A DNA stretch of 64,000 nt from Rhodopirellula baltica SH 1 (GTDB taxonomy: Bacteria > Planctomycetota > Planctomycetia > Pirellulales > Pirellulaceae): NCBI RefSeq assembly GCF_000196115.1, contig NC_005027.1:6320001-6384000 (forward strand), in the 5' to 3' direction. The first letter of the stretch is position 1; each line of letters starts with the position of its first letter. Of this stretch, positions 39,551 through 46,713 are shown piece after piece. The notes under the pieces are model-generated. The model worked only from the letters and a program-made list of their open reading frames with translations, was not told the origin of the DNA and made no database searches. The translations under genes and the position numbers were made by a program.

Positions 39551-39576
39551 CCCAGGCTGGGTGTTCTGGCCTGGGC
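39551..39576 (+). terminator. Hairpin after the giant gene, possible weak terminator
   Basis: CCCAGGC (39551-39557) pairs with GCCTGGG (39569-39575), followed by CATCTTTCC rather than a clean T run. It lies 24 bp after the giant gene's stop and 51 bp before the next ATG. It may only partly separate the two transcripts. Confidence 0.4.
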
Positions 39577-39626
39577 ATCTTTCCATTCGATTGAAACCTC
39601 TTTCTTTACTTTGCGGGATATTTGAG

Positions 39627-40256
39627 ATGCGAGTTTTTTGGGTTGGACTATTGGCGGTTTGCCTGATGCCGTGTTCTACGCAGGCAGCTATCGTCTTCGA
39701 CATTGTTGATGATGACATCACACCGGGCGAAACGGCGGTTTTGGCAGTGACGGTGACGTTGACCGATGGAGACACGCTAGATTCATACAATTTGCCATTG
39801 GACATTGGCAATGATGGCTATAACCTTCCAACGGGAGTGACTGGCTTTTCTTTCGTCGACGTGAATCCGATCAATACGGTCACTCTGAGTGGTACGGGAC
39901 CTCTGGCTTCACCGCCGTTTACCCAGAACTACGACGGGATCGCCAATGATGTTACTGGTGGAACGATCAGTGACTCGCGAACACTTTTCAATATTCTTGT
40001 GACGACTGATGGGACATTCACGGGACCGGTTCCATTGTCGTTCACTTTCGGAAACTTTCCTGTTCAGTTCAATGTTGACTCGCCTACTGCGGGTTCCTTC
40101 ACTGCACCCGGTGGAGCACTCTCCGTCACTGGTGGCCAAATAACGGTGACAGCCGTCCCGGAGCCGACTTCATTCGCGATTTGCGGTTTGGTTTGTGCTG
40201 GCGTGGCAGCACGCCGGCGTCGCAAGTCGAAGAAGAACAAGTCGCAGGCTGTTTGA
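39627..40256 (+). CDS. PEP-CTERM sorting domain protein
   Basis: Protein of 209 aa from ATG 39627 (the frame is open further upstream to 39561, but only this Met begins a signal peptide, MRVFWVGLLAVCLMPCSTQA). The mature part is a beta-rich, Asp/Thr-rich domain of unknown function (FDIVDDDITPGETAVLAVTV). The C-terminus is a classic PEP-CTERM signal: AVPEPTSFAICGLVCAGVA then RRRRKSKK, i.e. VPEP, hydrophobic helix, basic cluster. Such proteins are processed by an exosortase and released or attached at the surface; no exosortase gene is in this window. It lies 99 bp after the giant gene on the same strand and is followed by a strong terminator. Confidence 0.85.
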   Translation: MRVFWVGLLAVCLMPCSTQAAIVFDIVDDDITPGETAVLAVTVTLTDGDTLDSYNLPLDIGNDGYNLPTGVTGFSFVDVNPINTVTLSGTGPLASPPFTQNYDGIANDVTGGTISDSRTLFNILVTTDGTFTGPVPLSFTFGNFPVQFNVDSPTAGSFTAPGGALSVTGGQITVTAVPEPTSFAICGLVCAGVAARRRRKSKKNKSQAV

Positions 40257-40286
40257 TCGATTTCCAGCGGTCTTGACTTGAAATTG

Positions 40287-40317
40287 AAACCGCGTGCAAC
40301 TTTGCACGCGGTTTTTT
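40287..40317 (+). terminator. Rho-independent terminator after the PEP-CTERM gene
   Basis: AACCGCGTGC pairs with GCACGCGGTT around a short loop and runs into TTTTTT. It lies 30 bp after the stop at 40256. One of the clearest terminators in the window. Confidence 0.9.
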
Positions 40318-40446
40318 CATGCGCGAGCAGGCAGGATCGTGTCGGTGGATTAGGCTGGGAGTGTGCCCGTATCCCTTCGTGACCTGTTTGTCGCTGGGCC
40401 GGCAACGGGTACGGACTCGTTCGCAAATAGGTCACCTCATTGCTTT

Positions 40447-40508
40447 GTAGCGGCAGGGCGCTAGCCCTCCGGTTTCGAAGCACCGGACGGCTTGCGCCGT
40501 TCCGCTAA
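40447..40508. repeat. Family E hairpin repeat
   Basis: TAGCGGCAGGGCGCTAGCCC to GCGCCGTTCCGCTAAC. The arms GGCGCTAGCCCTCCGG and CCGGACGGCTTGCGCC form an imperfect hairpin. Related copies occur at 60568-60625 and 61321-61376. The remainder of the 40318-40640 gap holds no recognisable gene. Confidence 0.7.
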
Positions 40509-40640
40509 CGAGGCAACTTGTTTGCGGACGTGTTCCAAGGCGATTCTGAACCCTGGCGGGATCAACTACGATCTGACGAGGACATGATTCGCATGGGATT
40601 GTTCCGCGATTCCTTTCTTTTCTTCAGGTGATTCATCGAC

Positions 40641-41474
40641 ATGCGAGTCTTGTACGCGATTGCCTTGCTGCTTTGGACAACGAGCTCCGCCTCAGCGGCC
40701 CTTGTCATTGACATCGATTACACCGGCCCGGCGCAGTATCAATCTGCATTCACCAATGCTGCGAACACTTGGGAATCCCTTCTGGTCGGATATCAGGATG
40801 GAGTCGTGCAGGCCCCTTTAGGCAGCAGCTACAGCGTGGGACAAACCGTCTCGACAGTTTTCGTGACGGCAAATCTTGCTGTGGACGATGGTGTTGGCGG
40901 AACCCTCGGGTCGGCGGGGCCGACCGCATTCGCACTCGATGAATCGGGCTTCTGGTTGGCGACCGACAGTGACATGACGTTTGATTCCGATGACATTGAC
41001 GTTCTCTTCAACAATGGTTCATTGGATTCCCTGATTCTACATGAGTTGGGTCATTCTCTCGGCTTTGGCACGTTGTGGGGGTTCAATGGAGTCACCAATC
41101 TCACCGGTGACGAATTCATTGGGGCGGAGGCCACTGCGATTTGGCAGTCGGAGTTTGGACAATCGGGAACTCCTGATATTGAGACCGAAGGTGGGCCTGG
41201 AACGGCAGGTGGTCACTGGAATGAGAATCTCGATGGATCAGGTTTGACCGGGATCACGGATTCACTGGGACGCGACATGCGGGATGAGCTGATGACGGGG
41301 TGGTTGAACCCGAACTCGTTCATCAGTGAATTGACTCTGGCCTCCTTCCGGGACATCGGGTTCACGACAGCGAGTGCCACCGCCGTCCCAGAACCGGGAA
41401 CGGGGGGGATGCTAATCGCCGGACTTGCCGCTGGGATGGGGTGGCGGCGACGTCGGTCTCGCGCGGTGATGTGA
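40641..41474 (+). CDS. PEP-CTERM zinc metalloprotease, leishmanolysin (M8)-like
   Basis: Protein of 277 aa with a signal peptide (MRVLYAIALLLWTTSSASA). The zinc-binding motif is HELGHSLGFG (His134, Glu135, His138). A likely third ligand lies in GGHWNEN, and the Met-turn in RDELMTGW, an arrangement seen in leishmanolysin-like proteases. An upstream ALDESGFWLATDSDMTFDSD segment fits small secreted members of this group. The C-terminus is a PEP-CTERM signal: AVPEPGTGGMLIAGLAAGMG then WRRRRSRAVM. It is predicted to be secreted and sorted by an exosortase. Its last codons and the 36 bp after its stop nearly match those of the second metalloprotease at 43652-44356, so their 3' ends share recent common origin. 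Confidence 0.85.
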   Translation: MRVLYAIALLLWTTSSASAALVIDIDYTGPAQYQSAFTNAANTWESLLVGYQDGVVQAPLGSSYSVGQTVSTVFVTANLAVDDGVGGTLGSAGPTAFALDESGFWLATDSDMTFDSDDIDVLFNNGSLDSLILHELGHSLGFGTLWGFNGVTNLTGDEFIGAEATAIWQSEFGQSGTPDIETEGGPGTAGGHWNENLDGSGLTGITDSLGRDMRDELMTGWLNPNSFISELTLASFRDIGFTTASATAVPEPGTGGMLIAGLAAGMGWRRRRSRAVM

Positions 41475-41880
41475 TTGGAGAGGCCTTGCTGACGCGGCGG
41501 GTTGGAAAGCGGATGTTCGGTTCGGATTCTGGCGAATCCGGCGATGGGATCGGCTTTTCCGTTGTGACGAAGAGGTTGCCCGCCCGAGACGAAAAACCGG
41601 CCGCTCGCTTGCGTTTCGGGCTCGGATGTGAGTCAGATTGGGGCGTGGCCTTGCTAACGCTGCGGGTTGTGGTTCGGGGTAAGATCCTTGCTGATGCTGC
41701 GGGTTGTGAAACGCACGGTTGGGCAGTCCTAACCCGAAACGTGAGTGAGGCTCCGTGCGGACTGGTCCTTGCTGGACGATGAGGCTGTTGTAGCTGGATT
41801 CGCCAGAATTCAGATGCGCGAGTTGGTGAGATCCGAATTCTGGCGAGTCCGGCTACGGTGGTGCGGCCTTGCCAACGCTG
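41475..41880. repeat. Intergenic hairpin repeats (A and B), interrupted at the right by IS copy 2
   Basis: B half 41482-41505; an A-like half near 41521-41547; B 41645-41755 (GCCTTGCTAACGCTGCGGG to AACCCGAAACGTGAGTGAGG); a complete A copy 41790-41856; and a B half from 41864 that is broken at 41880 by the IS and resumes at 43193. No gene supported. Confidence 0.75.
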
Positions 41881-41949
41881 TGGAATTGCCCACGAAAAGT
41901 TGACAGTGGGCCGGCGCACGTCAGACTTCTCTGACAGGAGAACCGATCC

Positions 41950-42240
41950 ATGGACAAACGTCGAACATTTAGCCGCGAATACAAGCTGGCCGCAGTCAAG
42001 AAAGTCATCGAACAAGGCTTGTCGTACACCGCTGTCGCTAAAGACTTGGGGATCGGGGACAGCTTGATTCGCAAGTGGAAGAAGTCTTTTGACGAAGACG
42101 GAACATTCCAGGCCGAAGTAGTTGGTAGCCAATCCATTGAAGCCGAGCTGAGACGACTTCGCGAAGAGAATCGTCAACTCAAGATGGAACGCGACATTTT
42201 AAAAAAAGCGACGGCATTCTTCGCCAAAGAAAGTCACTGA
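41950..42240 (+). CDS. IS3-family transposase OrfA (copy 2)
   Basis: Protein of 96 aa with the same sequence as the OrfA at 8064-8354: a helix-turn-helix followed by a coiled coil, with the A7 slippery run near the 3' end at 42201-42207. Confidence 0.93.
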   Translation: MDKRRTFSREYKLAAVKKVIEQGLSYTAVAKDLGIGDSLIRKWKKSFDEDGTFQAEVVGSQSIEAELRRLREENRQLKMERDILKKATAFFAKESH

Positions 42241-42242
42241 GG

Positions 42243-43121
42243 TTGAAGTTCATTGGAGAGTGCCGCGATCGCTGGCCGATCGCAGTGCTCTGCCGAACCC
42301 TCGAAGTCACTCGCGCCGCTTATTACCGATTCGCCGGTCGCGGTCCCACAGCCACCGAGATCAAGCAAACCCAAATCATTCAAGCCGTCAAGGAAATCCG
42401 ACTGGAAAAACATCACGATGCGTATGGAAGCCCGCGAATGCAACGAGCAATAGTCAAACGCGGTGTGGTGTGCTGCCGAAATACCGTCGCCAAATGCATG
42501 CGTCATGCGGGAATACAAGCCAATCGCCGCACCAAATTCAGAATATCGACCACTGACTCCAATCATGATCAGCCCATCGCCTCAAATTTGCTTGGCCAAA
42601 ACTTCACGACCGAGGCAATCAATCGCGTCTGGCTAACGGACATCACCTACATCCCAACCCAAGAAGGCTCCACTTACCTCTGTGCATTCGTTGACCTGCA
42701 TTCCCGCAAGATTGTCAGCTGGAAAACGAGCCGGAACATGGATTCGGAATTGGTGGTCGGGGCATTCGATCAAGCACTTACTTTTCGCAAGCCAAACGCG
42801 GGCCTGATCGTTCACAGCGATCGTGGCTCCCAATTCGCGAGCGATCATTTCCGCAGACGCCTGGCAGCCAGTGGGCTAGTTCAAAGCATGAGCCGTCGCG
42901 GGAACTGCTACGACAACGCACCGATGGAATCGTTCTTCAAGAGTTACAAAACCGAGGAAGCACAGCAGATTTACGACACGCACGAACACGCCACACGCGG
43001 CGTATCTGACTACATCGAACGATTTTACAACCCTCATCGCTTGCACTCGTCGCTGGGCTACCTCAGTCCAATCGATTTCGAGCAAGCGATCAAAGAACCG
43101 TCACTCGTAAGTGAGTCCTGA
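42243..43121 (+). CDS. IS3-family transposase OrfB, DDE integrase (copy 2)
   Basis: Protein of 292 aa with the same sequence as the OrfB at 8357-9235. The DDE triad (TDITY, HSDRGSQ, MESFFKS) is intact, so this copy is probably active if the -1 frameshift product is made. Confidence 0.93.
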   Translation: MKFIGECRDRWPIAVLCRTLEVTRAAYYRFAGRGPTATEIKQTQIIQAVKEIRLEKHHDAYGSPRMQRAIVKRGVVCCRNTVAKCMRHAGIQANRRTKFRISTTDSNHDQPIASNLLGQNFTTEAINRVWLTDITYIPTQEGSTYLCAFVDLHSRKIVSWKTSRNMDSELVVGAFDQALTFRKPNAGLIVHSDRGSQFASDHFRRRLAASGLVQSMSRRGNCYDNAPMESFFKSYKTEEAQQIYDTHEHATRGVSDYIERFYNPHRLHSSLGYLSPIDFEQAIKEPSLVSES

Positions 43122-43189
43122 CTCACAGGACTCACCGTTTACCTTTCCCTTAAGACCGGTCCACTGTCAACTTTTCGTGGGCAATTCCA

Positions 43190-43651
43190 CTGGGGTTGTG
43201 GACGGGACGACTCGCTTCTTGTGAAGCATCGATTGGGGTGCCACGTGGAAGGTGGCCTACACGCGGTGCGCGCGGCGGGTGATGACTCTCGCTTGTTGGG
43301 CAAGCAGCGTTCGGGCGTGTGCAAGTCATCTGTCATCACCCGAAACGTCAGTGAGGCTACGTGCGGAGTGTTCTTTGCTGATTCGGCAAATCGGGGATGA
43401 ATAGGGCTGAAGTCCGAATTCAGATGAGTCCGGCTGCGTCGTGAGTTGGAGTGGCCTTGCTCACGCTGCGGATTGGGACGTCTGCTTGCTGCGCAAGCGG
43501 AGGTCGGGAGTGGGTGAACGCAGCTGTCATCACGCAAGACGTGAGTGAGGCGAACGGAGTTGATTCCGATGACGGTGGATGGAGTGAGTGACGGCCTGGT
43601 AGGATTGTTGCTTGGTTCGATCTTGTTTAGGGGTTTTACAGGGATGGTGGA
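43190..43651. repeat. Intergenic hairpin repeats (B and C remnants)
   Basis: The right part of the interrupted B copy (43190-43210) is followed by a C remnant (43206-43261, ending GTGGCCTAC), a B half with AACGTCAGTGAGGCTACG (43334-43361), a degenerate A piece near 43405-43431 and another B copy (43451-43552). The last 100 bp before the next gene contain no recognised element. Confidence 0.65.
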
Positions 43652-44356
43652 ATGAATCGTTGGTCAATGCTGTTGATTGGTTGGTTGGCGGTTTGTTTCG
43701 GCGCGAGCCAAGCATTCTGGACTGCGACGGAAGCATCCGCCGCGGTGGTGACGACTCAGGAGGCTGGGGTGGATTTGATCTTCCGCCAAGAGTCTTTCGG
43801 GAGCAGCCCGATCGACATTCGGTTTGGCGAGATCGTGACGATCGCGGATTCGGGGTTGCTGAACTTTGATTCGGAAGCGGATTACTTTTCGCTGTTCGAT
43901 TACGCTCGCGATACCGTGGGCGATCTCAATTCGCATTTGAATGTTTTCTACACCGACCAAATCTCTTGGTGTGGCGGTGATATCCCAGCGGCGGTGGGTT
44001 GTGGGGCGGTCAATGGTCCGGTCTTGATTGTCGAATCGGACTTTGCTGCGGGAGCGTTCGGAGCCGAGTTGATTGCTCATGAGATCGGCCATAACCTCAA
44101 TCTGGGGCACACGGGTGGCGAGGGTTTGATGGGACCGCGGCTGAACAACGACACCACGTTGACGGCGGGCGAGGTCGAAACCATCTTTGAAAGTCGGTTT
44201 GTGCAAGCGGATCTGGATGGCTCAAGATTCATTCAAGTGACACCGTATCTGATCCAGGCGTCCGCAGTTCCCGAGCCCGGAGCGGCTGGAATGCTGGTGG
44301 CAGGGCTGGCCGCTGGCATGGGGTGGCGGCGACGTGGATCTCGCGCGGTGAAGTGA
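43652..44356 (+). CDS. PEP-CTERM zinc metalloprotease
   Basis: Protein of 234 aa with an N-terminal signal peptide (hydrophobic residues about 5-20, cleavage near ATEASA). The zinc site is the extended metzincin motif HEIGHNLNLGH (His143, Glu144, His147, His153), and GEGLMGP just after it provides the Met-turn. Two Cys in SWCGGDIPAAVGCG may form a disulfide. The C-terminus AVPEPGAAGMLVAGLAAGMG plus WRRRGSRAVK is a PEP-CTERM signal almost the same as in the protease at 40641-41474, although the catalytic domains differ. It is predicted to be an exported, exosortase-sorted peptidase; the substrate is unknown. Confidence 0.85.
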   Translation: MNRWSMLLIGWLAVCFGASQAFWTATEASAAVVTTQEAGVDLIFRQESFGSSPIDIRFGEIVTIADSGLLNFDSEADYFSLFDYARDTVGDLNSHLNVFYTDQISWCGGDIPAAVGCGAVNGPVLIVESDFAAGAFGAELIAHEIGHNLNLGHTGGEGLMGPRLNNDTTLTAGEVETIFESRFVQADLDGSRFIQVTPYLIQASAVPEPGAAGMLVAGLAAGMGWRRRGSRAVK

Positions 44357-44752
44357 TTGGAGAGGCCTTGCTGACGCGGCGGGTTGGAAAGCCTGCTTGC
44401 GATGGCTGCAGAGATCGGGCGTGGTGACGCCACCAGTCATAACCCGACACGTGAGTGAGGCTGGGAAATTCGTCGCCAGATCTCCAAGAATTCGGTGCAG
44501 TCTGGAATCGAGCTGCCGAGAGCACGGAGATGTTCTTGGTTGATGGTGAATTTCTGATTGAGTTCGGTTGGTTCTCTGTGAACTCGGTGCTCTCTGTGGC
44601 TAAAACGGATGCGGGGTGGCCTTGCTGACGCGGCGGGGTATGACGCTCGCTTGCTGTGCAAGCTTGAGGGCGTGGCCAACAGCAAGCCGCGTTCGCGGCT
44701 TCGTTGAGCTAGAATGCGGGGGATTCTTGCCTCTTGATGGGATTGTCTTGTG
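44357..44752. repeat. Intergenic hairpin repeats (B, D, B)
   Basis: A full B hairpin of about 100 bp lies at 44364-44462 (GCCTTGCTGACGCGGCGGG to AACCCGACACGTGAGTGAGG). D follows at 44518-44600 (ends GCTCTCTGTGGC) and a B half at 44617-44645. The 36 bp after the protease stop are the same as those after the protease at 41474. No gene supported. Confidence 0.75.
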
Positions 44753-45883
44753 ATGCGTTTTGGCGGTTGGGTTTGGTTTGGCTTGGTGGGTTTGTTGTGC
44801 GTGGTCGGTGCTGGAAATGCATGGGAAGCTTCTGCGCAAGATGCAACTGCGCCGGTGAAGGTGACTCCGGAGGTTTCATTGGATGATGCGGCTTTGCTGA
44901 AGCGGATTCGTGAAGGGATTCTTGCGAAGGAGACATCGGCGGAAGATGGGATCGCCGCGGGGACGACGCAGAACTATAAGGAGACAATTCCGAAGTCGGG
45001 GGTGGAGTTTGATTTGATCGCGATCCCGGGTGGTGAGTTTTTGATGGGCAGCCCGGAGGATGAAGCCGATCGGTTGGAGGATGAAGGGCCGCGGAGGAAG
45101 GTGAAGGTCTCGCCGTTTTGGATGGGCAAACACGAGGTGACTTGGGATGAGTACGAGCCGTTCATGATGACCGAGGTCCGCCGCGAAAAGCATGGTGGAT
45201 GGACGGACTTTGACCCGGCGACCCACGATGCGGTCGATGGGGTCAGTCAGCCGACGCCGCCCTACACCGAGATGAGCTTTGGGATGGGACAATCGGGCTA
45301 TCCCGCCATCTGCATGACTCAGCACGCGGCCAACAAGTATTGCCAGTGGCTGAGTGCGCAAACGGGACACTTCTATCGGCTGCCAACGGAAGCTGAGTGG
45401 GAGTATGCCTGCCGGGCTGGGACGACGTCCGCGTACTCATTCGGCGAGGGCGACCTGGATGAGCACGGTTGGTACTACGACAACAGCAATGACAAGTATC
45501 AGAAGGTCGGCACGAAGAAGCCGAACCCGTGGGGGCTGCATGACATGCACGGCAATGTGTCGGAGTGGACCGCGGACGCTTATGGGGAGTCATATCCGGT
45601 GCCCGAAGAGGGCGGTGTGTTGATCAACCCTTGGACGGTGCCGGAGCGGTTGTATCCGCGAGTGGTTCGTGGCGGCAGTTGGTTCGATGACCCGGATCGG
45701 CTGCGGTCAGCGGCGCGGCTGGGTAGCTCCGAAGATTGGAAGCAACAGGATCCGCAATTGCCCAAGAGTCTGTGGTATCACACGGACGCGTCGTGGGTTG
45801 GGTTCCGCGTGGTGCGGCCGGTGGAGATTCCGACGCTGGAGGAGATGGATGCGTATTGGAACAGTGCGCGTGGGAAGCGATGA
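44753..45883 (+). CDS. SUMF1/FGE-sulfatase fold protein, exported
   Basis: Protein of 376 aa from ATG 44753 (GTG 44750 is one codon earlier). The signal peptide ends near ASA. The formylglycine-generating-enzyme fold is clear: FDLIAIPGGEFLMGSPEDEA, HEVTWDEYEPFM, YPAICMTQHAANKYCQWLS, YRLPTEAEWEYACRAGTT, NPWGLHDMHGNVSEWTADAY, RVVRGGSWFDDPDRLRSAAR and VGFRVVR. The position after GGSW that carries the catalytic Cys pair in true aerobic FGE has Asp, Arg and Ser here, so sulfatase activation by the known mechanism is unlikely. It is better seen as an exported member of the wider SUMF1/EgtB/PvdO fold of unknown reaction. A family A half repeat starts one base after the stop. Confidence 0.9.
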   Translation: MRFGGWVWFGLVGLLCVVGAGNAWEASAQDATAPVKVTPEVSLDDAALLKRIREGILAKETSAEDGIAAGTTQNYKETIPKSGVEFDLIAIPGGEFLMGSPEDEADRLEDEGPRRKVKVSPFWMGKHEVTWDEYEPFMMTEVRREKHGGWTDFDPATHDAVDGVSQPTPPYTEMSFGMGQSGYPAICMTQHAANKYCQWLSAQTGHFYRLPTEAEWEYACRAGTTSAYSFGEGDLDEHGWYYDNSNDKYQKVGTKKPNPWGLHDMHGNVSEWTADAYGESYPVPEEGGVLINPWTVPERLYPRVVRGGSWFDDPDRLRSAARLGSSEDWKQQDPQLPKSLWYHTDASWVGFRVVRPVEIPTLEEMDAYWNSARGKR

Positions 45884-46713
45884 GGTGGCCGGATTCGCCA
45901 AGAATTCGGATGGGTGAGTGGGTGGGCGGTCCCTCGCTGACGCGGCGGGTTGTGACTCTCGCTTGCTGCGCACGCAGAGATCGGGCGCGAGCAAGTCACC
46001 TTTCCTAACCCGATACGTGAGTGAGGCTCAGCCTGGGGAAATACGCGTTTGGCCCTCCCCGGAATTCTCGCTGGACGCTCGCATTCCGACCCTCCCCAAC
46101 TGCGTTCAGGAGGGTGAATTCAATGTTGCAAGTGAGGTGTGTCCAGACACCAAAGGCTTGTCTACGCGAATCCAGATGCGAGCGTGTGGGGCCCTTGCTG
46201 ACGTGGCGGGTTGTGACGGGGGCGTCGTAGGCCAGGTTGTACCTGGCGGGGTGGCTGGACGGACGTCGCTGGGGCTTGCGGGATCGGCTGGACGCCTCGC
46301 TTTGTTCCAAAGCATCGGCTGGGGTGCCAGGTGATAACCTGGCCTACGTCTGTCGCTGGATTCGCCAGAATTCAGTTTGGTCCCTCGCTCACGCGTCGGG
46401 TTGTGATGTTGGTAGCTGGATTCGCGAGAATTCAGATGGTTGACGTGGTGAGGTCCGAATTCTGGCGAATCCGGCTACGAGTGTGGGCGGTCTTGCTGAC
46501 GCGGCGGGTTGTGACGGTGGTGCGTGGTGCAAGGATGGGGTTGGGCGTGGGGAGGACGGCTCGCTTCTGGTGAAGCATCGGTTGGGATGCCATGTGGAAC
46601 ATGGCCTACGGCTGCGTTGGGAGTTGGTGCTGGCTTGCTAACGCGGCGCGTTGTGATTTTGGGAGGCTGGTCCGAATTCTAGCGAATCCGGTTACGGCGG
46701 GATGGGGGCGTTG
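45884..46713. repeat. 830-bp intergenic mosaic of hairpin repeats
   Basis: Order: A half 45885-45912; B 45927-46030; family F pyrimidine-rich element 46053-46120 (GGCCCTCCCCGGAATTC); B half 46194-46219; full C 46227-46347 (GTAGGCCAGGTT to AACCTGGCCTAC); A half 46352-46375; B half 46384-46407; full A 46412-46478; B half 46489-46515; C remnant 46554-46612; B half 46631-46656; A half 46673-46695. It lies between convergent genes and holds no gene that I can support. Confidence 0.75.

Larger units (their letters stand above)
41881..43189 (+). mobile_element. IS3-family insertion sequence, copy 2
   Basis: The element is 1309 bp with the same terminal repeats (TGGAATTGCCCACG) as copy 1. It is flanked by its own 3-bp direct repeat CTG (41878-41880 and 43190-43192), showing an independent insertion. 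It is in the same orientation as copy 1, 33,886 bp away. It is inserted inside a family B hairpin. Confidence 0.95.

Noticed and set aside
7995..43189. The two IS copies as ends of a composite transposon
   Set aside because: Each copy has its own different target duplication (GGG and CTG), which shows separate insertions rather than transposition of the whole 35-kb unit.
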